A stretch of DNA of 64,000 nucleotides from JAEULH01 sp963789785 (GTDB lineage Bacteria > Pseudomonadota > Alphaproteobacteria > Rhodospirillales > Defluviicoccaceae), in the NCBI GenBank assembly GCA_963789785.1, contig CAWBNC010000028.1, positions 3,073-67,072 of the forward strand, given 5' to 3'. The first letter of the stretch is position 1. Each line of letters opens with the position of its first letter. The position numbers and the translations under genes were made by a program. Below the pieces are notes generated by a model. That model was given only the letters and a program-made list of their open reading frames with translations. It did no database searches and was not told where the DNA came from. Below are positions 50,771 through 60,922 of this stretch, in pieces.

Positions 50771-51145
50771 ATGGCCGAGCGCAAGAGCGTTCTCCTGATC
50801 GGGCTGGATCCGAAGGTCGTCGATTACGATCGCTGGCCCGGACTGACGAAGGACAAACTGGAGGCGGCGCTCCAGGCCGATAAGGCCAAGCTTCGGGACC
50901 TTGGTTATGCTGTTTCCGTTTGTTTTGTCGATCACGGCGAGACAGCGGAGCAAGTCGTCTCCGGGACACTGGCTCGGGACCGCTATGACTGCATCATGGT
51001 CGGTGCCGGGGTGCGCAAGGACGACGAACAGTTCATCCTGTTCGAGAAGCTCATCAACGTCATTCACCGGCACGCGCCCGATGCCGCGATCTGCTTCAAT
51101 ACGGGCCCGACCGACACCGCCGCCGCCGTACGCCGCTGGGTTTAG
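50771..51145 (+). CDS. Conserved hypothetical protein with a Rossmann-like pattern
   Basis: A 124-residue soluble protein starting MAERKSVLLIGLDPKVVDYD, with alternating beta-alpha character and a repeated pattern of VxxxF/GxG (CIMVGAGVRKDDEQFILFEKLINVIHRHAP, ICFNTGPTDTAAAV). It resembles small alphaproteobacterial proteins of unknown function and may bind a nucleotide or act like a response-regulator receiver fold without the acidic pocket. It follows grxD by 13 bases. Confidence 0.65.
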   Translation: MAERKSVLLIGLDPKVVDYDRWPGLTKDKLEAALQADKAKLRDLGYAVSVCFVDHGETAEQVVSGTLARDRYDCIMVGAGVRKDDEQFILFEKLINVIHRHAPDAAICFNTGPTDTAAAVRRWV

Positions 51146-51249
51146 CTGCCGGCTGTTCAGCGCGGGAGCGGCTCCGTGCCTTCGCCGCCGACCGCCGTCT
51201 CGACGTACCGCCCCAAGCGCGTAATGCATTTGTCCACGTCGTATCGCCC

Positions 51250-51316
51250 TTAATTAAAGCGTGCTTTAACAAGCGTCGCGCTTATTAAAGCAAATGCCGT
51301 TTAGCTTTAATAGCGC
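51250..51316. promoter_or_regulatory. AT-rich block of paired TTAAAGC palindromes between convergent genes
   Basis: TTAAAGC-GT-GCTTTAA is a perfect palindrome at 51254-51269. A second pair, TATTAAAGC (51283-51291) and GCTTTAATA (51304-51312), encloses 12 bases and extends outward to GCGC on both sides. The neighbouring genes end at 51145 and 51322, facing each other. It may be a bidirectional terminator or a binding site for a DNA-binding protein. Confidence 0.55.
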
Positions 51317-51321
51317 TCCCT

Positions 51322-52098
51322 TCAGCGTGGGCGTCGAGCCAGCGCGCTCAGGTTGACCCGCGCGGCCTGCGCCGCCGGACTGTCCGGCGCGACGGCGACG
51401 ACCTGATCCCAGTCGGCGCGGGCGCCGCTGCGATCGCCGCGGAGCTGGCGGAGAATGCCGCGCTCGAGCAACGCTTCGGGGTGGCGAGGATCCAGGGTCA
51501 GCGCTTTCTCGAGATCCGCCGCTGCCGCATCCATCTGATCCAGCCGCCGCCTGGCGCTGGCGCGAAAAGCGTAGGCATCGGCCAGCCCCGGATCCAGCGC
51601 TATCGCGCGGTCGAGCTCGCCCGCGGCCTCCCCGTAGCGGCCGAGTTCCGCTTCCGCCGCGGCCTTGTCGACCCGGAGGTTGGCGTCGTTCGGCGCAATC
51701 TCCACCGCCGCCGTGAGCACACGGATCGCCCGTTCGCTCTTGCCGGCGAGAAGCCAGGCTCCGGCCGCCTGATCGAGCAGGGCGGCGCGCAGGTCAAGCC
51801 GCTCGGCTTCGGCAGCCAGCTCCTCGAACCGGCTTGCCCCGGCGTCGAACCGCTCCAGGCGCACGAGCGCAACGGCGGCGCAATGTCCCGCCGAGGCGCC
51901 GCCCTGCGCCTTGCGCCTGGCTTCGGCGCGTTCCAGAGCTTTCTGCGGATCGGTATCGGCAAGCTGCATGCACTGGCGATACCAGCGCGCCGCCGCGACC
52001 TCGTCAGCGGGGGCGGGCCGTGCCGCGCCGGCTGGACCGGTGCACAGCGCAACCATGATCGCGGCGAGTGCGGCGCTGGTAGCGGGGCGGGCGCGCAT
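51322..52098 (-). CDS. Tetratricopeptide repeat protein with signal peptide
   Basis: A 258-residue exported protein. The ATG at 52098 gives a signal peptide (MRARPATSAALAAIMVALCT with AGAAR after it). Then come TPR units such as RAIRVLTAAVEIAPNDANLRVDKAAAEAELG, EAAGELDRAIALDPGLADAYAFRASARRRL and AAADLEKALTLDPRHPEALLERGILRQLRG. Two cysteines (RQCMQ and GHCAA) may form a disulfide. It is probably a periplasmic scaffold; the partner is unknown. Confidence 0.8.
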   Translation of the reverse strand: MRARPATSAALAAIMVALCTGPAGAARPAPADEVAAARWYRQCMQLADTDPQKALERAEARRKAQGGASAGHCAAVALVRLERFDAGASRFEELAAEAERLDLRAALLDQAAGAWLLAGKSERAIRVLTAAVEIAPNDANLRVDKAAAEAELGRYGEAAGELDRAIALDPGLADAYAFRASARRRLDQMDAAAADLEKALTLDPRHPEALLERGILRQLRGDRSGARADWDQVVAVAPDSPAAQAARVNLSALARRPR

Positions 52099-52186
52099 CG
52101 TGCTCCTTTGCGGACGCAGTCGGCTGCGCCTAAAGTCCGCGTTCGTCAGTCCGAAGGCAAGAGCGGATAGAAGGGTAACGACAATG

Positions 52187-53101
52187 GCCGAGACCGCCTC
52201 GTCGCGCCGGGAGCCGCGGTTGTTCTGCTTCGGTTTCGGCTTCAGCGCCCAGGCGCTGGCGGCGCGGCTAGCGCGAGCGGGGTGGAGCATCGCCGGAACC
52301 TGCCGGGCCGAGGGCAAGCGCCGGCGGCTCGCCGCTCAGGGCGTCGACGCTTGGCTGTTCGACCGCGATCGCCCCTTGGACGCCGCCCGGCGGGCGATGG
52401 AAACGGCGACCGCGATGCTGATCTCGGCGCCGCCGGACGCCGGCGGCGATCCGGTGCTCGATCACCACGCCAGCGACCTCGCCGGGCTCGATCTCGACTG
52501 GATCGGCTATCTATCTACGACCGGCGTCTACGGCGACACCGGCGGTGCGCTCGTCAACGAGGATGCGCCGCTCGACCCCACGTCGGAGCGCAGCCGCAGG
52601 CGCGTCGCGGCGGAAGCAGACTGGCTCAATCTCGGCCGCAGGCACGGGCCGCCGGTGCACGTCTTCCGCCTTGCAGGGATCTATGGCCCGGGGCGCAGTG
52701 TGCTCGACCAGGTGCGCGCGGGCCGCATCCGGCGCATCGACCGCCCCGGCCACTTGTTCTCGCGTATCCACGTCGACGACATCGCCCGGGTGGCGCAGGC
52801 GTCCATGGCCCGGCCGCGCCCGGGCCGGATTTACAACGTCTGCGACGATGAGCCGGCTGCCCAGGCGGACGTCGTCGCCTTCGCCTGCCGCCTGCTCGGC
52901 GTTGAGCCGCCGGCGCCGGTCCCTTTCGAGCTTGCGGCAGCGGAAATGTCGGCCATGGCGCTGAGCTTCTGGGCAGACAATCGCCGGGTCGACAATGCGC
53001 GTCTTAAGCGGGAGTTGGGTTTGGCCCTCGCCTACCCCGGTTATCGCGATGGGTTGCGGGCCGTTCTGGCCGCCGAACAGCGCGATGCCGGCAGCCGGTG
53101 A
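52187..53101 (+). CDS. NAD(P)-dependent epimerase/dehydratase-like protein (YeeZ type)
   Basis: A 304-residue extended-SDR-like protein. The nucleotide-binding region is RLFCFGFGFSAQALAARLARAGW. The middle has YLSTTGVYGDTGGALVNEDAPLDPTSERSRRRVAAE, a form without the canonical YxxxK, as in YeeZ-like proteins. FRLAGIYGPGRSVLDQVRAG and LFSRIHVDDIARV complete the family pattern. The substrate is unknown. It is divergent from the TPR gene. Confidence 0.82.
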   Translation, partial: AETASSRREPRLFCFGFGFSAQALAARLARAGWSIAGTCRAEGKRRRLAAQGVDAWLFDRDRPLDAARRAMETATAMLISAPPDAGGDPVLDHHASDLAGLDLDWIGYLSTTGVYGDTGGALVNEDAPLDPTSERSRRRVAAEADWLNLGRRHGPPVHVFRLAGIYGPGRSVLDQVRAGRIRRIDRPGHLFSRIHVDDIARVAQASMARPRPGRIYNVCDDEPAAQADVVAFACRLLGVEPPAPVPFELAAAEMSAMALSFWADNRRVDNARLKRELGLALAYPGYRDGLRAVLAAEQRDAGSR

Positions 53102-53264
53102 ACCTGCCACGGCGACGGCGGTTAAACCGCGCTCGCCACCGCGCCCGTCTTTTCAGCCGACACGGCTGCGACCGCAAGACGGCATCAATTCGTCATTGCT
53201 ACACCGGAATTACAGCCGGAGAATGAGAGCTACAGCGAGACAACAAGACGAACGAGGAATTGCA

Positions 53265-53859
53265 ATGAACGTCCGAGATGTAATGAACGCGGAGCCGATC
53301 ACCGTCGAGCCGCGGGCGCTTCTGGTCGAGGCCGCGCGAAAGATGGTCGAGAATGACGTCGGCTTCCTGCCGGTCATCGACAACGGCATCCTGGTGGGCG
53401 TCGTTACGGACCGGGATATCGTCGCGCGTGGGGTCGCGGCCGCGTGCAACCTGTCTCAGGCCGCCGTCGGCCGATGTCATGTCGGTGGAAATCGTCTGCT
53501 GCCTTGCCCAGCAGAGCACCGACGAGGTCAAACGCCTGATGGCGGAGCATAACGTCAGCCGGCTACCGGTCATCGATGATGGCCACGGAGTTGTCGGTAT
53601 TGTCTCGTCCAGCAATATCGACGGGCAGATCTCGACCCGCAAACAGGGTGTCAACGTCACGTTCCACAAAGAAAAGACTGACGCCTACGGTCGCGCCCAC
53701 AAGGTGGCCGTCAGGACCGTCTACATCACCGGCAAGCCGTCCAAGGAGGAAGCGGTCGAGGCGGCCGTGCATCGCTTCGAGACCGAACAGAAGACGGCGT
53801 GGGACAAGGCCGCCAATAGCATCGATGTTGTCGGCGGATCCGAGAGGAAGGGAGGCTAG
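53265..53859 (+). CDS. CBS domain-pair protein with C-terminal extension (one frameshift)
   Basis: Two CBS domains (about 1-60 and 67-125) bind adenine nucleotides in related proteins: MNVRDVMNAEPITVEPRALL...VGVVTDRDIVARGVAA and ADVMSVEIVCCLAQQ...VVGIVSSSNIDGQIS. The extension (about 130-197) includes AVRTVYITGKPSKEEAVEAAVHRF, which recalls a BON-like segment. An apparent +1 base near 53463 lies between the CBS domains. GAGG precedes the ATG. It sits just before the DUF294 regulator, which also carries CBS domains. Confidence 0.82.
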
Positions 53860-53999
53860 CCGGTCGGGCTCCGAGGCGTGCTGAGATAGCCCTGCAGCGT
53901 GGCGCTCCACCGGGCGATAACCGCATGACAGGCCGATCGTCTTGAGCTATTCGGGACTGCTTACCGCATTTGTGCGGTGGCGGTCCCGGAGTTGCTGGC

Positions 54000-55850
54000 A
54001 TGGGTGAGCCGGATCCAGGAAGCTCTGCCGTTTCGGTTTCGCCATTCGATCGCCTGGCGGAGTCGGATCGACTGCGCGTTGCGGAAGCGCTGACCCCCAG
54101 CCACTATTCCGCCGGCGCCACCGTATTGAACCGCTGGCAGAGCCCGCCGCACCTGTTCATCGTTTCCGAAGGCGCGATCGAAGAGCGGGACGGGAGCGGC
54201 GCCGTCGCCACACTTCGCCCCGGTGACATGTTCGATGCCCGGGGCCTGCTCCACGGGAGGAGCGAAAACCAGTTCATCGCCCGCTCCGACAGCGTCTGCC
54301 TGCTCCTGCCGGCGCAACTTTTCACCGCGCTGGCGCGAAGCAACCCAAGCTTTCGTGCGTTCTTCCAAAACCAGATTAGCCGCAACCTCGACGCTCAGGT
54401 TGCCGTCCAGCAACAGCGCGAAGCCGCTTCTCTGCTCACCGGCAGGGTCGGCGAAAGCGCACTGCACCCGCCAGTCTTTGTCGGGCCCGAGACAACCATC
54501 AGGGAGGCCATCGCGCGGATGCAGGTCGATGGCGTCAGCGCCGTTCTTGTCCGCAGCAATGAGGGCGCCGCCCTCGCTCGCGATGGCGCGGTCAGGATTT
54601 TTACCGAGCGCGACGTCCGCGAAAAGCACCTGCTTATGGGCTTGCCGGAGACGACGCCGCTCGGCGAGATCACTCGTTTCGAACTTCTGACGATCGACAG
54701 CGAGGACCTGCTTCTCAACGCGCTCGTCATCATGACCAAGTACGCCGTGCGCCATCTCGTTGTCACCCGCGGCGGCGAGATCGCCGGCATCTTCGAACAG
54801 GCGGATCTGCTCCGACGGCTGTCGAGTTCCTCGCTGGTCATCGCCAGCCAGGTGGAACAGGCCGGAACCGAAGCCGAACTCAGGGACGCCGCCGAGGCGA
54901 TCCCGCGGATGGTCCGCTCGCTCTTCGACCGCGGGGTCAAGCCCCGGTACATCGCCCGGCTGGTCACCGACCTGAACCGCAAGCTGTTTCGCCAGGTCTT
55001 CGAGCGGGTGGCGCCGGCCGAGGTTCGCGATCTCGCCTGCCTGATCGTCATGGGCAGTGAAGGCCGGGGCGAGCAGCTCCTGCGCACCGACCAGGATAAC
55101 GGCCTGATCTTCCGCGCATCACCGCCGGCGGAGGCCGCATCGACGGCGGCCCGACGGTTCACCGAAACGCTACTCGACCTCGGCTACCCATCCTGCCCCG
55201 GCAACGTCATGGTCTCCAACCCGGTCTGGGCGAAAACCGCCCGTGACTACGAGCAGGATCTGCGCCGGTGGTTTGATCATCCCACCGGGGAAGCGTTCCT
55301 GAACATCGCCATTCTGATCGACGCGGAACCGGTTACCGGCGACGCCAGCCTGCTTGCTGCACTCAAGAACCGCATCTTCGCGCAATATCAGGGCCGCCAA
55401 GGTTTGCTCAGCCATTTCGCCCGGGCGATCCTGTCGTTTCCGACGCCGCTTGGGCTGTTTAACCGGCTGCGCGTCGAGGATGGTCCGGGGGGCCGTCGTC
55501 TCGACATCAAGAAGGGCGGGATCTTTCCCATCGTCCACGGCGTGCGCAGTCTGGCCGTGGAGTACCAGATCGAGGAGACCAACACCATCGCCAGGGTCCA
55601 GGCGTTGAGCGGCCGCGGCCCGTTCGACCAGCAGACCATTGCCGACATCATTGAGGCCTTCGAGTTCATGTCGATGCTGCGGTTGCGCGCGCAACTGGCG
55701 GCGTGGGACCGCGGCGACGCAGCCGACACCTATGTCCTGCCAGCCCAGCTCTCCCGCCTCGACCGTAATCTGCTCAAGGATTCGTTGCGGATCGTCAAGC
55801 AGTTCAAGCAGGACATCAGCTACCATTTCAAATTGAACATGGTATCTTGA
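54000..55850 (+). CDS. cNMP-binding/CBS/DUF294 nucleotidyltransferase-like regulator
   Basis: A 616-residue signalling protein. A cyclic-nucleotide-binding-like domain comes first (about 10-120: YSAGATVLNRWQSPPHLFIVSEGAIEE). Two CBS domains follow (about 150-280, including AVLVRSNEGAALARDGAVRIFTERDV). Then comes a DUF294 nucleotidyltransferase-like domain with the GlnD-type motif MGSEGRGEQLLRTDQDNGLI and a C-terminal DUF294_C domain. Such proteins are often set beside exonuclease or sensor genes. The ATG at 54000 is chosen. Its stop overlaps a possible start of the next gene (TTGA). No frameshift is seen. Confidence 0.88.
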   Translation: MGEPDPGSSAVSVSPFDRLAESDRLRVAEALTPSHYSAGATVLNRWQSPPHLFIVSEGAIEERDGSGAVATLRPGDMFDARGLLHGRSENQFIARSDSVCLLLPAQLFTALARSNPSFRAFFQNQISRNLDAQVAVQQQREAASLLTGRVGESALHPPVFVGPETTIREAIARMQVDGVSAVLVRSNEGAALARDGAVRIFTERDVREKHLLMGLPETTPLGEITRFELLTIDSEDLLLNALVIMTKYAVRHLVVTRGGEIAGIFEQADLLRRLSSSSLVIASQVEQAGTEAELRDAAEAIPRMVRSLFDRGVKPRYIARLVTDLNRKLFRQVFERVAPAEVRDLACLIVMGSEGRGEQLLRTDQDNGLIFRASPPAEAASTAARRFTETLLDLGYPSCPGNVMVSNPVWAKTARDYEQDLRRWFDHPTGEAFLNIAILIDAEPVTGDASLLAALKNRIFAQYQGRQGLLSHFARAILSFPTPLGLFNRLRVEDGPGGRRLDIKKGGIFPIVHGVRSLAVEYQIEETNTIARVQALSGRGPFDQQTIADIIEAFEFMSMLRLRAQLAAWDRGDAADTYVLPAQLSRLDRNLLKDSLRIVKQFKQDISYHFKLNMVS

Positions 55851-58109
55851 GCCGGACTAAGAGTGCGCCGCGGACGCCGCGAAAACCGAAAGAACAACGC
55901 GCGCCGCGGCCGCTGCGCCAACGGGCGGCACTCTTCGGGAGGACACGGTTCCGGAGCCGCCTGCAGATGAAGCTCGCCTTTTGGATCGTCTGCGTGGCGC
56001 TGATCGCCGTCGACCGCCGGCGTGGTCGCCGGCGCCGCTTGGCTGTGCTGGACCATGCTGCCTGCGGAACAACAGGCCGCGCTGTCCGCCGCGCTGGCCC
56101 CGCATACCGGCCTGTTAATGGTGGCGACGGCGCTGCTGGCCGCCCTTCCCGGCTCTGGTCGTGATGGTCATGGCCGGCCTCTATGTCGGGCCGATGCGCG
56201 GCGATGGCGGAGGAGGTTCAGGTTATCGCCGTGTCCAACGCCAAGACACCGGCTCAAGGTCGAAGGACAGGCGGAGCTGCGCGCTGTCGCCGCCAACGTC
56301 AATCTCCTTGGCGAGCGCTATCAGGCGCTGCAGGAAGACGTCGCCCTGCGGATTCGCGAAGCCAACGCCGCAATCGAGATCGAGCGCAACACCTTCGCCA
56401 CCCTGGTCTCGAAGCTGACCCAGGGCATTCTCGTCTGCAACCACGATGGCCGCATTCTGCTCTACAACCAGCGTGCCCAGCGCCTGCTCGAAGGCGCCGA
56501 GCGCGAGACCGGCGGCGGCGACTGGATCGGCCTCGGCCGCTCCGTCTACAGCGTCCTCGACAAGAACGTCATCAGCCACGCACTGACGACCATCGAGCAT
56601 CTCGAGCGGCAGGGCAAGTCGCGGCAGATCGTCCCGTTCGTCATCTCGCGGATATCGGGGCAGCTTCTCAACGTCCATCTCGTCCCCATTCCCGATCCGT
56701 CGGGTGCATCCTACGGCTACATCCTGTCGATCGAGGACGTCACCCGCCGCGTCAACAAGGAAACCCGCCGGGCAACCCTGTTGCTGTCGCTGACCGAGGG
56801 CCACCGCTCGGGCATCGCCAGCATCCGCGGCGCAATCGAGGCGATCATCGCCTTTCCTGACATGGACGAGGACGAGCGAGCCCAGTTCCAGAGCGTGATC
56901 CACGAGGAGTCGGTGCGGCTCAGCCAGCAGCTTGCCGAGCTGGAGGAGCGCTATCCCGGCGATCTCGACGCCCAGGGGCCGCTGCACGACGTTCTTGGCA
57001 GCGACCTGCTCGCGGCCATCGAGCGCCATGTCGAGGATGCAATCGGCGTCGTCGTCGACGTCAGCGCGCCCCTGGAACCGGTGTGGCTGCGCGCCGACAG
57101 CTACGCGATCGCCCGGTGCCTGATCTTTCTCATCGATCAGCTTCGCCGGGTCTGCCGCGCCACCGAGCCCAGCATCTCGCTGCACCACGGCCGCGCGCTG
57201 GTCACCCTGATGCTGGAATGGACTGGCGCTGCCCTCGACACGGAGGCGCTGCGCTCCTGGGGCCTGCGGCAGGTGAGCGCCAGCATCAAGGGCGGCTCGC
57301 AGAACCTCTTCGACGTGATCGAACGTCACAGCGGCGCGATCTGGGCGCATCCGACCTCACCCGCGGGTCGGCCCTGCCTGCGCCTGGTCCTCCCCGTCGG
57401 CGGCGAGGACGGCGTCACCGCCGTCTGGGGCGGCGAGGAGGACGAAACCCACGACTTCGACTTCCATCTTTTTCAGCCGGGCAGTGCGCGGCGGCGGCGT
57501 TGCTCGACGCGCCGCTGGGCACCCTGAGCTTCACCGTGATCGATACCGAGACGACGGGTCTCGATCCGAGCGGCGGCGACGAGATCATCGCCATTGCCGC
57601 CGTACGCATCGTCAATGGCCGGATCCTGCGCCGCGAGGTCTTCGATGCGCTGGTCAATCCGGGTCGAGTCGATCGCGCGCGGCGTCGCAGGCGATCCACG
57701 GCATCTCCAGCGAGATGCTTCGCGGCATGCCGCCCATCGGGGAGGTGCTGCCTCGGTTCCACCGTTTTCTCGAAGACACGGTGATCGTCGGCCACAACGT
57801 CGCCTTCGACATGCGCTTTCTCGAGCTGAAGGAGGCCAAGACCGGCCTGAAGTTCGACCATCCGGTGCTCGATACGCTGCTGCTCGAACTGGTTCTCCAC
57901 CCCAACCAGGAGGACAAGATCTCTGGAGGCCATCGCCACCCGCCTCGGCGTCACCGTGTCCGGCCGCCACACCGCGCTCGGCGATGCGCATGGCGACCGC
58001 CGAGGTCTTCCTCGCGCTCATTCCGCTTCTCGCCGAGCGCGGCATCCACACCGTCCGCGACGCGCAGACGGCTTGCGACAAGCTGGCGATGGCGCAGGTC
58101 AAGTACTGA
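55847..58109 (+). CDS. Sensor-like protein fused to a DnaQ/epsilon-type 3'-5' exonuclease (several frameshifts)
   Basis: Reassembled, this is one protein of about 750 residues. Two membrane helices (KLAFWIVCVALIAV and TGLLMVATALLAALP...ALVVMVMAGLYVG) are followed by a coiled region. A PAS domain comes next (TFATLVSKLTQGILVCNHDGRILLYN), then a degenerate kinase-like region. The exonuclease has VIDTETTGLDPSGGDEIIAI (DEDDh site 1), VGHNVAFDMRFL and H..LGDA. The usual phosphoacceptor SHELRTPL and a clear N-box are absent. Apparent +1 bases lie near 56012, 56149, 56196, 56250, 57668, 57688, 57925 and 57987, and a -1 near 57478. The start is uncertain (TTG at 55847 overlapping the previous stop). 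Confidence 0.78.
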
Positions 58110-58785
58110 TGCCGAGGCACATCGCGCCGCGCCGAGCTATCGGCGCCCGCGCTCCGCGCCGGCCTGGCCCACCCCCGCGTCCTGCGCCGCTTTATCCTGA
58201 TCATGGCCGCCGCCACCTTCGCCATGTTCACCCTGTGGGCGGTGGTGCGCGAGGTCACTCGACGCCCCGCCCGGCGACTACGAGGTCCGCCAGGGCGACA
58301 TCCTGCTGACCGACGGCAAGTTCGGCGAGGCCATCGAGCGGTTCGACGCGGCTCTGGCGGTATCGCCCAGCCATCGCGGTGCGATGATGGGGCGGGCCAT
58401 CGCCCTGCTCCAGTCCGACCGCGTCGGCGAGGCCGAGAGCGCATTCGACGAACCTGATCGCCTTTCTCTCGACCAGCCTTGCCGCCGACGATCCCACTGG
58501 CCGGGCGGTGCTCGCCGCGGCGTCACGCCAACCGCGGCATCCTCTACGACCGCACCGGCGCGGTACGCCGGCAGGCGCTCGCCGATTACCGGCAGTCGCT
58601 CAGCATCGACCCCGGCGCGATCGACGGCCCCGGCCTGTTCCACAAGATCCTCTACGGCGAAGCCCAGCCGTCGACGATCGAGAAGCGCGCCGACCTACCT
58701 GGAAAGCCAACTGGCCCTGCCGGAGGATCAGCGGCTGCTGCGCGTGCCGGAGATCGACGCCCGCCAGCGGATGCACAAACCCTGA
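58109..58785 (+). CDS. Membrane-anchored TPR-like protein (five apparent frameshifts)
   Basis: Starts at an ATG overlapping the previous stop (TGATG, 58107-58111). An N-terminal helix (RRFILIMAAATFAMFTLWAV) anchors it. TPR-type units follow: GDILLTDGKFGEAIERFDAALAVSPSHRGAMMGRAIALLQ and RRQALADYRQSLSIDPGAIDGPGLFHKILYG. It ends YLESQLALPEDQRLLRVPEI. Apparent +1 bases lie near 58140, 58259, 58451, 58527 and 58696. About 220 residues after correction. Function unknown; the coupling to the exonuclease gene suggests a shared role. Confidence 0.68.
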
Positions 58786-58800
58786 TCTCACGCATGGGTC

Positions 58801-59627
58801 TTACGCGGCGCCGCTCGCCTCGCCGGCGTCTAGGAGGCGGAGCGGGAGACCGGCGGTATGGACCGCGCCGGCGCTCTCGAACCAGCGCAGGCTGTCGGCG
58901 AGCGCTACCACCTCGCCGATGACGAGCAGCGTCGGCGCCGCCAGATCCAGCGCCTCGACGCGCTCGGCGAAGGCAGGCGAGGCTGGTGATCGTCACCGTC
59001 CTGGTCGGGACGGGTGCCGTTGACGAGGACCGCCGCCGGCGTCGCAGCGGCAAGGCCGTGGGCCATGAGCTGGTCGCAGATCCGGCGCACGGTGATGCGG
59101 CCCATATAGATAACGAGCGTGGTCTCTGGCGCGGCGAGGCTGGTCCAGTCGAGGTCGAGCGGCTCGTCCTCCTTGGCGTGGCCGGTGATGAAGCGAACGC
59201 CGTGGGCGATGCCGCGGTGGGTCAGCGGTATGCCGGCGTAGGCCGTGCATCCGGATGCGGAGGTGATGCCGGGCACGATCTCGAAGGCGATGCCATGGGC
59301 GGCGAGATGCGCCGCCTCCTCGCCGCCGCGACCGAAGAGAAACGGATCGCCGCCCTTCAGCCGGACGACGGCTCCGGCCGCTGCGCGCCAGGCTGACGAG
59401 CAGCCGGTTGATCTGGTCCTGCGGCATGTGGTGGTGGCGGGCGACCTTGCCGGCGAAGATCCGGGTCGCGCCCGGCGGGATAAGAGCGAGGATCTCGTCG
59501 GACACGAGCTTGTCGTAGACCACGACCTCGGCCGCGGCCCAGCAGCCGCATGCGCCTTGACCGTGAGCAGGTCCGGATCGCCCGGCCCGGCTCCGACGAT
59601 GGAGACGCAAGAAGAGGGTCCCGCCAT
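58801..59627 (-). CDS. cobA: Uroporphyrinogen-III C-methyltransferase (five apparent frameshifts)
   Basis: SUMT makes precorrin-2, the branch point to sirohaem and cobalamin. Motifs are intact when the pieces are joined: VSIVGAGPGDPDLLTVKA (SAM-binding P-loop), VVVYDKLVSDEILALIPPGA, VRLKGGDPFLFGRGGEEA, ITSASGCTAYAGIPLTHRG and LVIYMGRITVR. The frame changes near 59550 (twice), 59391, 59010 and 58980, all as +1 bases. Corrected length is about 273 residues. It ends GLPLRLLDAGEASGAA. Divergent from ctaA. Confidence 0.9.
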
Positions 59628-59860
59628 GATCCGCACGTCCCGTCGCTGCCCGCCGCCGTCGCCCCTTCCTAGCCATTGCGGCGGTGCCGGGCAAGCGCTT
59701 CCGCTGCGCTCCCGACCGTCCGACGGCGCCGGCGAACGGGCGAGGCGGCGCAAACGCCGGTGCGCGCGTCCGCAAAATGATTTCTGTCCTCCGTCGCCGT
59801 GGCGAAGCGCGGCTGCGGCGCTAATGGTTTGCTGCACGAGGTTGCAGGAAAGGTCGGATC

Positions 59861-60922
59861 GTGACCGACACCGTCGCCCTCGCGCTTCACCGCCGTTACC
59901 GGATCGTCGGGGTTGTGGCTGTTCGCGCTCGCCGCCATGGTTTTCGTCATGGTGGTGATCGGCGGGCTGACCCGGCTGACGAACTCCGGCTTGTCGATGG
60001 TCGAGTGGCGCCCGGTGACCGGCTGGCTGCCGCCGCTCTCCGACGCGGCCTGGGAGGCGACGTTCCGCGCCTATCAGGCGACGCCCGAGTATCGCCACGT
60101 CAATGCCGGCATGAGCGTGGCCGAATTCAAGGGAATCTTCTGGCTGGAGTACATCCACCGGCTGTGGGGCCGGCTGATCGGCGTCGCCTTCTTTGTCCCC
60201 TTCATCTTCTTCCTCGCCCGCGGCTGGCTCGACCGCAAGCTGGCGCCGCGGCTTGCTCTCGTTTTCGTTCTCGGCGGCCTGCAGGGCGCGCTCGGCTGGT
60301 TCATGGTCGCCAGCGGCCTCGTCGACCGTCCGGACGTCAGCCAGTACCGGCTGGTCGCGCACTTCGCCGCCGCGCTGATCATCTACGTCGCCCTGCTGTG
60401 GATCGGCCTCGGCCTCGTCGTTCGCACCCCGCCCTGGAACCCCTCGCGCGGCCTCGGCAGGGGCCGCTTTCGGCGTCGGCGCGCTGATCTTCGTTACCAT
60501 GCTGTCGGGCGGCTTTGTCGCCGGAACCGATGCCGGCTTCGCCTACAACACCTTCCCGCTGATGGACGGGCGTCTCGTTCCCGACGGCCTGCTGACGATC
60601 TCGCCGGCCTATCTGAACTTCTTCGAGAACATCACCACCGTCCAGTTCACCCACCGGGTCCTGGCGCTGTGCGCTGACCGCCGTGGTCGCCTTCTGGCTC
60701 GTCGCCCGAAGCCGCGCTTTGCCGCAGCGGGCCCGGCTCGCCGTCAACGGCCTGCTCGCGGCCGCCCTGCTCCAGGTCGGGCTCGGCATCTCGACCCTGT
60801 TCTGGTCATGCCGACGGCACTGGCGGCGCTGCACCAGGCGAACGGCGTCGCGCTGTTGACCATGGTGGTCTGGACCGCGTTCGATCTGCGGCCGCTCGCG
60901 GCAGGTGCCCCTGCGCCGGTAG
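59861..60922 (+). CDS. ctaA: Heme A synthase, COX15/CtaA type (several frameshifts)
   Basis: Heme A synthase oxidises the C8 methyl of haem O for cytochrome oxidase. The alphaproteobacterial COX15 pattern is clear: VIGGLTRLTNSGLSMVEWRPVTGWLPPL, FWLEYIHRLWGRLIG (haem His), DVSQYRLVAHFAAAL (His), GTDAGFAYNTFPLMDG and TVQFTHRVLAL (His), with about eight helices. GTG at 59861 has AGGAAAGG upstream. Apparent +1 bases lie near 59917, 60466 and 60672, and a -1 near 60803 (TTT to TT). The 3' end is uncertain: the open frame runs to 61137 with unrelated sequence, while a +1 shift after FDLRPLA gives a stop at 60922. Confidence 0.88.

Noticed and set aside
51250..51270. CtrA-type TTAA-N7-TTAA site
   Set aside because: The spacing is eight or twelve bases, not seven, and the site lies between gene ends rather than at a promoter.
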